Made by a program: the position numbers and the translations under genes. 64,000 bases of DNA from Anaerofustis sp. (lineage in GTDB: Bacteria > Bacillota > Clostridia > Eubacteriales > Anaerofustaceae), in NCBI RefSeq assembly GCF_019420015.1, contig NZ_JAHZIA010000008.1, positions 192,889 through 256,888 of the forward strand, read 5' to 3'. The notes under the pieces are model-generated. The model saw nothing but the letters and a program-made list of their open reading frames with translations. It did not search any database and was not told where the DNA came from. This document shows positions 45,106-53,891 of the stretch, in pieces (within the stretch, counting starts at the first letter, position 1; each line of letters opens with the position of its first letter).

Positions 45106-45138
45106 ATAAAAAGTACTCATATGAGTACTTTTTTTTAC
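45106..45138 (+). terminator. Terminator after pgsA
   Basis: AAAAAGTACTCAT / ATGAGTACTTTTT followed by TTTT. Confidence 0.85.
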
Positions 45139-45177
45139 TATTTATATTTTAACTCAATGTACAACAATATGTATTTT

Positions 45178-46053
45178 TTAAGAAAAAATTTGAACACGAT
45201 TATTTTTAAATACATACTTTTTGCCTATTATGATACATTTGGAATCTTGATTGTGTCCTATATCGGATGTTTTAATTATAGGGAAATCATAATCCTGTGC
45301 CACTTGCAAAACTATTTCATTAATCGAAGGACGTAAGTCTTCCCTTTCCATACTTGAAAACCTGCCAAGTATTAATCCCTTTATATCGCCAAATACTCCC
45401 ATTTGTAAAAGTTGATTAAAAAATGTCATCATTAAGTCAACTCCTCCGCTTCGACTTTCCAAAAACAAGACTTTATTTTTAAAATCCGGCATAAACTTTG
45501 TACCTGCAAGCTTAAGAAAACATCTTATATTACCCCCTATCACCTCACCTACAAGCTCATTTCCTTTTATGAATTCATACTTAAAATCAAAGATATCCCG
45601 ATCTCCCATAAAAAAAGAATTAAAAAAGTTGTTATATTGTATTTCTTTATATGAAGAAACCAAATTTCTCACTTGATATAAATATCCGCATTTTTTGCAC
45701 ATAGTATAAATTGAATTAATTACAACGGTTAAATCACTGTAACCAAAGAAAGGTTTGTAATGTTTGCTTATAATATCATAATCGAGATAGTTCAAAACTT
45801 CATTGGAGATATTACCTCCCGACACATCAAAAATCCCCTTAATATTTTTATCTCTGTATAACTTAAGTAAATTTTCGGCTTTTTCTTTTCCTATAAAGTA
45901 TTTATTTTCATTTTCAAAAATGTATTCGGCTACTACAGGTATTAACCCCATATTTTCAAGCAATAAAATAAGTTTTTTAAGCGCATACTTATCATCTTCT
46001 TTTAAAGGATTCGATAAAGCGACAATACCCACTTTATCATTTTTCTTAAACAT
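45178..46053 (-). CDS. LD-carboxypeptidase (peptidase S66, LdcA/MccF-like)
   Basis: A 291-residue S66 peptidase. The start MFKKNDKVGIVALSNPL is typical. The nucleophile Ser lies in FFGYSDLTVV, and the Glu and His of the triad are in FLESRSGG and SDIGHNQD. It trims the terminal D-Ala from tetrapeptide stems in muropeptide turnover, or in MccF-like members cleaves acylated nucleotides. The ATG at 46053 follows GGAGGG by 7 nt; an upstream in-frame start (46089) lacks support. Confidence 0.86.
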   Translation of the reverse strand: MFKKNDKVGIVALSNPLKEDDKYALKKLILLLENMGLIPVVAEYIFENENKYFIGKEKAENLLKLYRDKNIKGIFDVSGGNISNEVLNYLDYDIISKHYKPFFGYSDLTVVINSIYTMCKKCGYLYQVRNLVSSYKEIQYNNFFNSFFMGDRDIFDFKYEFIKGNELVGEVIGGNIRCFLKLAGTKFMPDFKNKVLFLESRSGGVDLMMTFFNQLLQMGVFGDIKGLILGRFSSMEREDLRPSINEIVLQVAQDYDFPIIKTSDIGHNQDSKCIIIGKKYVFKNNRVQIFS

Positions 46054-46110
46054 ATTTATACCCTCCATAAAGCAAAAGCAATAAATCAAAGGATTTACTG
46101 CTTTTATAAT

Positions 46111-47055
46111 TTACTGATTATTTACTTCAGACGAATTGTCTTCTATTTCTTGAATACCCATCTCTTCTTGCTCTTTCTTTATTTCATCTTGATTTTCTTT
46201 GATGGTTTCATTCAAATCTGGAAGAGTACTGAGCCCTTCTTCTACTTTTATAGCCTTATCAAATATATCAAAAGTTAAATATATTTTATCAGTTGTAAAT
46301 AATGAACGGTCTATTTCGAATACATCAACGTCATATCTACTCTCAGATACTTCCAACGGATCTAAATTCCCTCTTAAATCAAGACCCATTATATAGGAGT
46401 ATTCTCTTAAGGCATCATTGTCAATACTGCTGTTATCAAAAGTTTTAACAGGAGTCTTACCAGTCTCATCCGTATCATATACTCCAAGACTTAAATACGG
46501 CAAATCCTCCCATTTAAGCTCGGTATTCGAAATATTTTTATATTTATAATATATACAAACAAAAACTTTTCCATCATCTGCCTTTAATGATGTTGATAGA
46601 TTATCCGTTACCACTATATCCTCAACAACACATTCTACCTTATTATTTGATATTGTATCATCTAACTTTACAATACCGTTAAAAACCTTTCCTCCCGGAA
46701 AAATTTTATATAATCCAAAACCGAGAATAAACGCCGAAAGTATTATACCTATAAATATTCCAATAGTCTTTTTTGTTATTTTAAACTGAAGAGCTTCTTT
46801 CAATGTAACAGGAGATTCGTCCTCAAATATAAACCCTTCTTCATCATTTATATCTTCAACAAAGTTTTGATTATTATCATCTTTTATAGTATTTCCATTC
46901 TCTTTTATTGTGCTCTCAGAGTCTTCTTCTAACAACATATCATTTGAGTAATCTATATTATCCTCTCTTAAGTCGGTTTTATCTTGTGATGCTTCATCAA
47001 ACAAACTGTCAATATTGCTTTTATGTTTTCCAATTATTCTTTTTCTTTTTTTCAT
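46111..47055 (-). CDS. Membrane-anchored DUF4352-like protein
   Basis: A 314-residue protein. The first 95 residues are a very acidic, Asn/Asp/Glu-rich cytoplasmic part with a basic start. One membrane segment (IGIFIGIILSAFILGFGLYKIF, about 98-119) follows. The extracytoplasmic domain (130-280) has VECVVEDIVVTDN and VFVCIYYKYKNIS, the beta-sandwich pattern of DUF4352/TRF2-like domains. The tail is acidic. The function is unknown. It starts 9 nt after serS ends, in the same direction, so it is probably co-transcribed with serS. Confidence 0.65.
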   Translation of the reverse strand: MKKRKRIIGKHKSNIDSLFDEASQDKTDLREDNIDYSNDMLLEEDSESTIKENGNTIKDDNNQNFVEDINDEEGFIFEDESPVTLKEALQFKITKKTIGIFIGIILSAFILGFGLYKIFPGGKVFNGIVKLDDTISNNKVECVVEDIVVTDNLSTSLKADDGKVFVCIYYKYKNISNTELKWEDLPYLSLGVYDTDETGKTPVKTFDNSSIDNDALREYSYIMGLDLRGNLDPLEVSESRYDVDVFEIDRSLFTTDKIYLTFDIFDKAIKVEEGLSTLPDLNETIKENQDEIKKEQEEMGIQEIEDNSSEVNNQ

Positions 47056-47064
47056 AACCGATAC

Positions 47065-48330
47065 CTATTTGATTATTTCCAACCCTCCAAGATAGTTTCT
47101 GAGAACTTTAGGAACTGTTACGCTTCCATCTTCATTTTGATAATTTTCAAGAACGGCTGCAAAAGTTCTTCCCACAGCCAGGGCAGAACCGTTCAAAGTA
47201 TGCACAAAGTTTACTTTACCGTTTTTATCTCTGTATCTTATATTAGCTCTTCTCGCTTGATAATCTTCAAAATTCGAACAAGACGAAATCTCAACATATC
47301 TGTTATAGCTTGGAAGCCACACTTCTATATCATAGGTTTTTGCGGCAGAGAATCCTAAATCTCCGGTACATAATTCTATCACTCTGTATGGAATTTCAAG
47401 TAAATCCAAAATTTTTCTTGCTTCCATAGTTAAATCTTCAAGCTCTTCATATGAATTTTCCGGCTTAGAAAGTTTCACAAGCTCAACTTTATCAAACTGA
47501 TGATTTCTGATTAACCCTCTTGTATCCCTTCCAGCACTGCCTGCTTCTGCTCTGAAACAAGGAGTATATGCAGTAAAATATTTAGGCAAATCATCTTCAT
47601 TCAATATCTCACCTCTGTGAATATTGGTTACGGGAACTTCTGCTGTAGGAATCAAGAAATAGTCATTATTTTTAATATTAAATGCATCCTCTTCAAACTT
47701 AGGAAGCTGTCCTGTTCCGGTCATAGAAGTTCTGTTAACCATAAAAGGAGGTGAAATCTCAATATAATTGCTATCCACAGTGTGTGTATCCAACATAAAT
47801 GAAATCAAAGCTCTTTCAAGCTTTGCCCCAAGTCCGGTAAACATAGAAAATCTTGCTCCGGAAATCTTAACGGCTCTTTCAAAATCTAAAAGCCCAAGAT
47901 CAACACCCAAATCCCAGTGGGCTTTCGGCTCAAAATCAAAATCTCTTACACTGCCTACCTTTATCAGCTCCTTATTATCGTTTTCGTCTTTTCCTATCGT
48001 TACATCTTTATTCGGAGTATTTGGAATCGAAAGAATAATTTCATTGATCTTTTCTTCTATTTCGCTGACTTTAGCATTAAATTCTTTTACTTCAAGGGAA
48101 AGTTCTTTCATCTCACTCAAAAGTTCGCTGACATCTTTACCTTCCTTTTTCATAATCGGAATCTGCTTTGAAACCTTATTCTGCTTTGCTTTTCCTTCCT
48201 CTGCTTTTGATAAGTATTCTCGTCTTTGCAAATCTAATTTTACTATCTCATCAACACTGTAATCCCCTCTTCTGCTTAAAAGCTCATTCACTTCCTCGGT
48301 ATTACTTCTTATTCTTTTTATATCTAACAT
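47065..48330 (-). CDS. serS: Seryl-tRNA synthetase
   Basis: A 421-residue SerRS. The N-terminal long antiparallel coiled coil covers residues 1-110. The class II core has motif 2 [26 protein letters not shown] (positions about 47489-47566) and motif 3 with [16 protein letters not shown]. It charges tRNA-Ser. The ATG at 48330 follows AGGAG by 5 nt; a frame start at 48345 overlaps the SD. No T-box is visible in the 170 nt upstream, unlike hisS. Confidence 0.96.
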   Translation of the reverse strand: MLDIKRIRSNTEEVNELLSRRGDYSVDEIVKLDLQRREYLSKAEEGKAKQNKVSKQIPIMKKEGKDVSELLSEMKELSLEVKEFNAKVSEIEEKINEIILSIPNTPNKDVTIGKDENDNKELIKVGSVRDFDFEPKAHWDLGVDLGLLDFERAVKISGARFSMFTGLGAKLERALISFMLDTHTVDSNYIEISPPFMVNRTSMTGTGQLPKFEEDAFNIKNNDYFLIPTAEVPVTNIHRGEILNEDDLPKYFTAYTPCFRAEAGSAGRDTRGLIRNHQFDKVELVKLSKPENSYEELEDLTMEARKILDLLEIPYRVIELCTGDLGFSAAKTYDIEVWLPSYNRYVEISSCSNFEDYQARRANIRYRDKNGKVNFVHTLNGSALAVGRTFAAVLENYQNEDGSVTVPKVLRNYLGGLEIIK

Positions 48331-48512
48331 AATATCTCCTAACAAATCACAAATTTATATTTTATTATAATATTTTTTTTTTGTAATTTCAACTGTATAC
48401 CTTTTATAATCTGGAAAAAGGACATTTTTATACCTTTAATAGATATAATTAACATTTTGGTATTTAAGGACTTTATGTTATAATTAAATGAAAAATTATT
48501 AGGGTGATTATA

Positions 48513-49874
48513 TTGAGTAGAAATAAAATAGTAAAAATATTATCTTTGGTTCTTATTGATGTATTTTTTATGGCATTTACATATATATTGTCAAATAAAA
48601 TATTCAATGCGAACAATTTAGCAATAGACCCATCATTCATAAAAGTCATACCTTTGCTTATTCTTATTAAAATAGGCATATATTTTATTGCAGGACTTTA
48701 CAAAGAAGAAACAAGAGGAATGATATTTGAAATCTCAAGTGTCATTTTTGCAAATGCAATAATATACGTTCTTCTCAGATTTATTTTAAAAATAGGAGTT
48801 TCAACCTATCTTCAACTCATTGCCCTTACAGTGGATATTATCGTTGAAAGCATATCAAGATCTTTTATGTTGAGCAGCGAAGAGCATGAAGAAGAAAAAT
48901 CCGAACCCGAAGTACAGACTACACTCCCTCAAGTATTCGACGATCCGATTGATTACAAAGAAGAAATCAAATTAACCAGAATGAAAAAAGAATTGGAAAA
49001 AATAAAACATCAAGAAGAAGAAAAAGAGGAACAGGCAAGGCAAGCATTAAAACGATTGGAAGAAAAAGAGAACCGTTTAAAACAAAAGGAACTGGAACTT
49101 AAAAATTTTGAACATACATTATCTTTAAAAGAATTGAATATACAAAAAGAGCTGGAGACACTTGAAAAAGAAAAGGCAGAAAAACTAAAACTAGAAGCAG
49201 AAATAAGAAAACAAGAAAAGCTTAGAATACAAAGAATAAAACAAGAAGAAATTTTAAACGGTGTACTCGACAACATCAAAACAATACATACATCGTTAAA
49301 CGAACGTTCAAAAGTAGTCGACATGCAAGAATACAACCTTATGTTAAAGATGTATGATTTGACCAAAAGAGAAATAGAATCAAAAGCAGAAGAAGAACCA
49401 AGGAAAATAAAACATTTAAGCGATGTGGAACTGCTTGAAGAAACAAACAAAAAAATAGGACAAAAAAGAAAAAGAACAAATCCATACAAGAAAAACAAAA
49501 CAACAAAAGAAACACCTCCAATAAAAAAACAAAATTCAAATAAAAAATTATCAGAAGCTATTGTTTCAAGTCCACTTCTAAACGAAAGCAAAGAAGCAGT
49601 GGAGCAAAGAGAAAAAGAAGAATTTATGAAGATTCTTTTAAAAGAGAAACAAGAAAATCAACAAAAGGAAACAACAAAAAAAGAAAAACCGGAAATCACA
49701 GAAAACCTTCGTGACAAGAAAAAAAATATCACAACGGAACAAAATAAAAAGAAAGAAAAGACAAAACAAACTAATGCAAAAAATGAAACAAAAAAAGAAA
49801 AGCAAAGCCCTGTAGATTTGATGTTCTCCGAAGATGATTTTGATAAAATTGCAGAATTAATAGAAAAATTATAG
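48513..49874 (+). CDS. Four-TM membrane protein with long coiled coil (FlaA1/CapD-type N-terminal module)
   Basis: A 453-residue protein. Four membrane helices in residues about 6-115 (SLVLIDVFFMAFTYILSNKIF to the GLYKEE loop) resemble the transmembrane module that precedes the dehydratase domain of FlaA1/PglF-type nucleotide-sugar enzymes. The dehydratase domain is absent. Instead come a Glu/Lys-rich coiled coil (about 145-270), a Lys/Glu/Asn-rich disordered stretch and a conserved-looking end SPVDLMFSEDDFDKIAELIEKL. TTG 48513 is preferred with AGGGTG upstream; GTG 48504 lies in the SD. The function is unknown. It is divergent from serS. Confidence 0.65.
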   Translation: MSRNKIVKILSLVLIDVFFMAFTYILSNKIFNANNLAIDPSFIKVIPLLILIKIGIYFIAGLYKEETRGMIFEISSVIFANAIIYVLLRFILKIGVSTYLQLIALTVDIIVESISRSFMLSSEEHEEEKSEPEVQTTLPQVFDDPIDYKEEIKLTRMKKELEKIKHQEEEKEEQARQALKRLEEKENRLKQKELELKNFEHTLSLKELNIQKELETLEKEKAEKLKLEAEIRKQEKLRIQRIKQEEILNGVLDNIKTIHTSLNERSKVVDMQEYNLMLKMYDLTKREIESKAEEEPRKIKHLSDVELLEETNKKIGQKRKRTNPYKKNKTTKETPPIKKQNSNKKLSEAIVSSPLLNESKEAVEQREKEEFMKILLKEKQENQQKETTKKEKPEITENLRDKKKNITTEQNKKKEKTKQTNAKNETKKEKQSPVDLMFSEDDFDKIAELIEKL

Positions 49875-49875
49875 T

Positions 49876-49913
49876 AATACCCCCACAAAATATAACATTT
49901 TATGGGGGTATTA
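49876..49913 (+). terminator. Stem-loop after the coiled-coil gene
   Basis: Long stem AATACCCCCA / TGGGGGTATT extended by AAAAT/ATTTT with one unpaired base. The 3' side lacks a strong U-run. Confidence 0.5.
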
Positions 49914-49930
49914 AAAGATAAAATATAAAT

Positions 49931-50773
49931 ATGAATACTACACAAAACAAAAAAAAGTTACTACTCCTAATATTCTTGATACTAATAACATTTATTATAA
50001 TAGGAATTAAAGACAAAGGACGCTATACTATCCTTCTGGATCCGGGACATGGAGGAAAATTATCGATGGATAAAGGTGCCATCGGGAAAGACAAGAACAA
50101 AACAAAAGAATATGAACTTAATGATCAAGTAACTTTAAAATTGGCTGAAGCTTTAAAAAAAGAAGGCTATAAGGTAAAATTTACAAGAGAACCAGAAAAA
50201 GAAGAAAAAGAATTTACATTAACTAAAAGAACAAAAATAACAAATAAAACAAATCCGGATTTATTCATCAGCATACATCATGACTCAACGGGAACCGTCA
50301 ACGATAAAAACGGCTATACCATATATTATTCTTCATACAAAGCAAACCTGGATAACAAAGACATTTACGTAGAAGAAAGCGGAAAAATATATCCATTTAT
50401 AAAAGAAAAACTAAGCGGGGGGATAACAACGGTTTATTACACAGATGGTAAACAAATAAAAACATCAAGAGGAAGAAGCAATGTTACGGTAAAAGATAAA
50501 ACGCTATGCCATGAAGCAAAAAAAAGTTTGGAATTCGCCGAAATCTTAAATAATGAAATGAGCAGACTAAACTATATAGCCCCTTTACTTGCCGACAAAA
50601 AAAATGCGGTTAAAGACAATAACTTCAGAGTCTTAAAAATGGCAAATTGCCCAAGTGTACTGATAGAATGCGGATTTATTTCAAACAAGAACGAAATCGA
50701 AGAAGTAAAAAAAGAAGAAAATCAAAAAGAATTAGTAAAAGCAATCGTAAAAGGAGTAAATAAATTTTTTTAA
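49931..50773 (+). CDS. N-acetylmuramoyl-L-alanine amidase (Amidase_3, CwlD-like)
   Basis: A 280-residue protein. A signal-anchor (residues 8-26) precedes one Amidase_3 domain. Zinc ligands are His40 in LDPGHGG, Glu60 and His116 in SIHHD; the catalytic Glu is in VLIECGFIS. The length and lack of wall-binding repeats fit CwlD, which makes muramic lactam in spore cortex. A vegetative amidase is possible. No clear SD precedes the ATG, so it may rely on weak initiation or on readthrough from the gene before. Confidence 0.83.
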   Translation: MNTTQNKKKLLLLIFLILITFIIIGIKDKGRYTILLDPGHGGKLSMDKGAIGKDKNKTKEYELNDQVTLKLAEALKKEGYKVKFTREPEKEEKEFTLTKRTKITNKTNPDLFISIHHDSTGTVNDKNGYTIYYSSYKANLDNKDIYVEESGKIYPFIKEKLSGGITTVYYTDGKQIKTSRGRSNVTVKDKTLCHEAKKSLEFAEILNNEMSRLNYIAPLLADKKNAVKDNNFRVLKMANCPSVLIECGFISNKNEIEEVKKEENQKELVKAIVKGVNKFF

Positions 50774-50791
50774 AATTTAAAATATAAAGTT

Positions 50792-51496
50792 ATGAGAAAG
50801 ACACTAGGATGTATAAGAAAAGCAGTAAAAGATTTTGATATGATAAGGGAAAATGAAAACATATGCGTTGCGGTATCAGGAGGGAAAGACAGTATGCTTC
50901 TTCTAAAGGCATTAAGAACCTTCATGTATTTTTCACCGGTTAAATTTTCACTGACTGCCATATGTGTTGACGTTGGATTTAGTAATTCAAACTTTCAGGT
51001 CCTTAAACAGTTTTGTGATGAAATTGACGTTCCCCTCAAAATAATCAAAACGGATATAGCAAAAATAGTATTTGAAGAAAGAAAAGAAAAAAACCCGTGT
51101 TCTTTATGTTCAAAAATGAAAAGAGCAGTATTAAACGAAACAGCACTGTCTCTTGGAAGCAACAAAATAGCATTAGGACATCACAGAGACGATTTCATAG
51201 AATCTTTTTTATTAAGCCTTATATATGAAGGAAGAATACATACATTTAAGCCCGTAACCTATCTTGACAGAACAGGAGTATACACAATACGTCCATTATT
51301 ATACGCAAAAGAAAAAGATATAATACATGCAGTAAAGACAGAAAATATTCCCATAATAAAAAGCGGTTGTCCTGCCGACGGCTTTACAAAAAGAGAAGAT
51401 ATGAAAGAACTTGTAAAGTATTTAAAAAATAATTTCCCTAAGGCAGATGAAAGAATGTTTACCGCTATAAAGAATAATTTGGACAATATGAAATAA
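50792..51496 (+). CDS. TtcA-family tRNA thiolation enzyme
   Basis: A 234-residue PP-loop ATPase. SGGKDSMLLLKAL near residue 30 binds ATP. The CSLC pair near 108 and GCP in IIKSGCPADG are the iron-sulfur cysteines of the TtcA/TtuA group. GHHRDDFIESFLL is a typical block. TtcA adds sulfur to cytidine 32 of tRNA. Like the amidase before it, it lacks an obvious SD and starts 18 nt after that stop, so the two may form one unit. Confidence 0.85.
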   Translation: MRKTLGCIRKAVKDFDMIRENENICVAVSGGKDSMLLLKALRTFMYFSPVKFSLTAICVDVGFSNSNFQVLKQFCDEIDVPLKIIKTDIAKIVFEERKEKNPCSLCSKMKRAVLNETALSLGSNKIALGHHRDDFIESFLLSLIYEGRIHTFKPVTYLDRTGVYTIRPLLYAKEKDIIHAVKTENIPIIKSGCPADGFTKREDMKELVKYLKNNFPKADERMFTAIKNNLDNMK

Positions 51497-51589
51497 ACTA
51501 ATAAAATATAATGGCTTTATACAAAAATCTACAATTTGTTTATATCCTGATTTTTATAATTAGGATATATTTTTTTACGGAGAGACAAA

Positions 51590-52144
51590 TTGGAAGATCA
51601 AACAATATTAAATTATTTGAATGACAATATAACAATTGAGTTATCGAAAGAAATCAAAAATAAAATAAATAAAGAGTGCATACTTTTGATGATAGGAACA
51701 GATAAATGTATAGGAGATGCATTTGCTCCCCTCGTAGGAAGCTTACTTAAAAGTTACAATTACATAAAAAACCCAATATACGGAACAATAAAAGAACCTA
51801 TTCATGCTTTAAACATAAAAGAAACGTTAGAAGAAATAAAAATCAAATATCCGAATAAACCCATATTCATAATAGATTCAATGATATCTAAAAAAGGAAA
51901 CATAGGAGATATTATTTTAATGAAAGGCGGTATATATCCCGGAAGCGCCCTTGGGAAAATATTACCTATGGCAGGCGATATATCACTAACTCTAATAGTA
52001 AGCAACAACGAAAAAGATGCTATAAATGCACTTACGACATTACGGTTAAATAATATATATGAAATGGCAAAAGTCGTTGCAAACTCAATTTTTATTGCCA
52101 TGGGCAATTCTCCTTATACAGCAACCGGCGCAATATTGCAATAA
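51590..52144 (+). CDS. yyaC: Sporulation protein YyaC
   Basis: A 184-residue protein of the spore YyaC family, related to the Gpr spore protease/HybD fold. IGTDKCIGDAFAPLVGSLL opens the domain, followed by GTIKEPIHALNI, IDSMISKKGNIGDIIL and KGGIYPGSALGKILP. The start is TTG with SD GGAGA. The biochemical role is unknown. It is another indicator that the host makes endospores. Confidence 0.85.
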   Translation: MEDQTILNYLNDNITIELSKEIKNKINKECILLMIGTDKCIGDAFAPLVGSLLKSYNYIKNPIYGTIKEPIHALNIKETLEEIKIKYPNKPIFIIDSMISKKGNIGDIILMKGGIYPGSALGKILPMAGDISLTLIVSNNEKDAINALTTLRLNNIYEMAKVVANSIFIAMGNSPYTATGAILQ

Positions 52145-52154
52145 AGGTTGAAAT

Positions 52155-52200
52155 TAATAAAAAAAAGATTTTAAGAAAATCATTATTCTTAAAATCTCAA
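52155..52200 (-). terminator. degV terminator
   Basis: 12-bp stem AGATTTTAAGAA (52166-52177) / TTCTTAAAATCT (52186-52197). On minus it is followed by TTTTTTTATT. It may also stop yyaC. Confidence 0.75.
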
Positions 52201-52220
52201 TAATTTTTAATATTACAAAA

Positions 52221-53084
52221 TTAATTCTTTTTGAAAAATGCAATACCCACACAATGAGGTCCCGCATGCGTACCGACAACAGCACCTATATTCTTAACAG
52301 GAGAAATATCTATATCTTTAAGTTCTTCAAAATTATCAAACATATATTTACTGAAAGATTCATAGGCCTCTTTATCATCAATATGCCCCATAAAAAACGC
52401 TTTGGAAGTATCTATTCCGTACTCCCTGGCTTTATCTATAATAAATTGATATCCTTTCTTTTTTCCACGTACTTTTTTTATTGGAACAACCTCTCCGCCT
52501 GTAATTTCGACAACAGGCATTATATTTAGTGTACTTCCCATAAAAGCCGTGGCTTTTGACAATCGACCGCCCATAACAAGATATTTATAATCTTCGATTA
52601 AAGCAATTAAAGTACTCTTATTTTTAATACGATTTATTTCAGTTTCGATTTCCGATGCATTTAAACCTTTATCTCTTAACTTGCAGGCTTCAAGCACAAT
52701 ATTGCATAATCCTAAAGTTACACTCATAGAGTCTATTAAATGCACACGTTTTTTTCTTTCTTCTTCCAAACTTTCTCGTACAAGTACAGCAGAGTTAAAA
52801 GAACCACTTAACTTTGAAGATAGGGTTATCACAACAACTTCTTCATTATTATCTGTATATTTTATAAATAATTCTTTTAATTTTCCTACCGCAATCTGAC
52901 TTGTCGTCGGAAGCTCCTTGCATACGGCAAGCTTATCAAAAAATTCTCTATGATTAATCGTTACACCATCAATATATTCTTCTTCACCAAAATATATATT
53001 CAAAGGATAAACTTTGATATCATGTTCATTTATTAATTCTTTTGTTAAATCAGCAGTAGAATCGGTTAAAATATTTACTTTCAT
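52221..53084 (-). CDS. DegV family fatty-acid-binding protein
   Basis: A 287-residue DegV protein: ILTDSTADLTKELI at the start, TSQIAVGKL, the Ser-containing LSSKLSGSFNSAVL and GTHAGPHCVGIAFF at the end. DegV/FakB proteins hold a fatty acid for phosphorylation by FakA. No fakA gene is nearby, so FakB activity is inferred from the family only. It has its own terminator; a 70-nt gap separates it from the upstream SDR gene. Confidence 0.9.
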   Translation of the reverse strand: MKVNILTDSTADLTKELINEHDIKVYPLNIYFGEEEYIDGVTINHREFFDKLAVCKELPTTSQIAVGKLKELFIKYTDNNEEVVVITLSSKLSGSFNSAVLVRESLEEERKKRVHLIDSMSVTLGLCNIVLEACKLRDKGLNASEIETEINRIKNKSTLIALIEDYKYLVMGGRLSKATAFMGSTLNIMPVVEITGGEVVPIKKVRGKKKGYQFIIDKAREYGIDTSKAFFMGHIDDKEAYESFSKYMFDNFEELKDIDISPVKNIGAVVGTHAGPHCVGIAFFKKN

Positions 53085-53153
53085 TACTGTTTAAAGCCCC
53101 CGTATTTTGGATATTACTACAAGTATACTACAATAAAATAAAAATGCAACTTA

Positions 53154-53891
53154 TTAAGATATAAATCCCCCATCAACTTTTATTATTTCCCCCGTGATAA
53201 ACGAAGCATCTTCACTCGCTAGAAATAATGCCGCATTTGCAACATCTTCAGGTTTTCCGATTCTGTTTATGGGCGTCTCCTCTTTTAAAGCCATCATATC
53301 TTCATCTGATAGATGAAGATTCATCTTAGTCTCTATAACACCGGGTGCAATTACATTAACATTTATATTGCTTGGACCTACCTCTTTTGCAAGGGCTTTG
53401 CTCATGCCTATCAATGCAGCTTTCGATGCAGAATAACATACTTCCATACTCGCACCGCTAAGCCCCCACATAGAAGCTATATTAATTATATTACCGCTTT
53501 TTCGGTTTATCATATCACCTATAAGCTCTTTTGTAATGATAAACGCACTTTTAACATTAACACTAAAGACATAGTCCCATTCTTTAATGTTCGTCTCATC
53601 AAAAAATTTAACAAGCCCAATCCCGGCATTATTTATAATTACATCTATATGATTAAATTGACTTTTTATTTTTTTGCAGGCATCAATAACATCACTGTCT
53701 ATAGAAAAATCACACTGCAAAGATATTATTTTATGATTGTCATCTTTATTCTTTTTGATAAATTTATTAATTGAATCTTTATTTTTATTATACAAAAGAA
53801 TTAAATTATGCCCTGCATTATAAAAAGTTTCTGCCAACTTAATCCCTATATCACCGCTTGCACCAGTAATAACCACATTCTTAACAGCCAT
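53154..53891 (-). CDS. Short-chain dehydrogenase/reductase, FabG-like
   Basis: A 245-residue SDR. The nucleotide motif is TGASGDIG (residues 10-17). NNAGIG and the catalytic Ser-Tyr-Lys follow (IASMWGLSGASMEVCYSASKAAL), then APGVIETKM and a typical end FITGEIIKVDGGF. It is similar to 3-oxoacyl-ACP reductases, but without other fatty-acid genes near, the substrate is uncertain. Its ATG directly abuts the glmM stop, so it is the last gene of the cdaA-glmM operon. Confidence 0.86.
   Translation of the reverse strand: MAVKNVVITGASGDIGIKLAETFYNAGHNLILLYNKNKDSINKFIKKNKDDNHKIISLQCDFSIDSDVIDACKKIKSQFNHIDVIINNAGIGLVKFFDETNIKEWDYVFSVNVKSAFIITKELIGDMINRKSGNIINIASMWGLSGASMEVCYSASKAALIGMSKALAKEVGPSNINVNVIAPGVIETKMNLHLSDEDMMALKEETPINRIGKPEDVANAALFLASEDASFITGEIIKVDGGFIS

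Noticed and set aside
48346..48512. Search for a serine T-box before serS
   Set aside because: No GGTGG-type T-box core or terminator could be seen on the minus strand.
49010..49591. 193-codon minus-strand frame rich in Ser/Phe within the coiled-coil gene
   Set aside because: Composition is what antisense of Lys/Glu-rich coding gives; no start signals.
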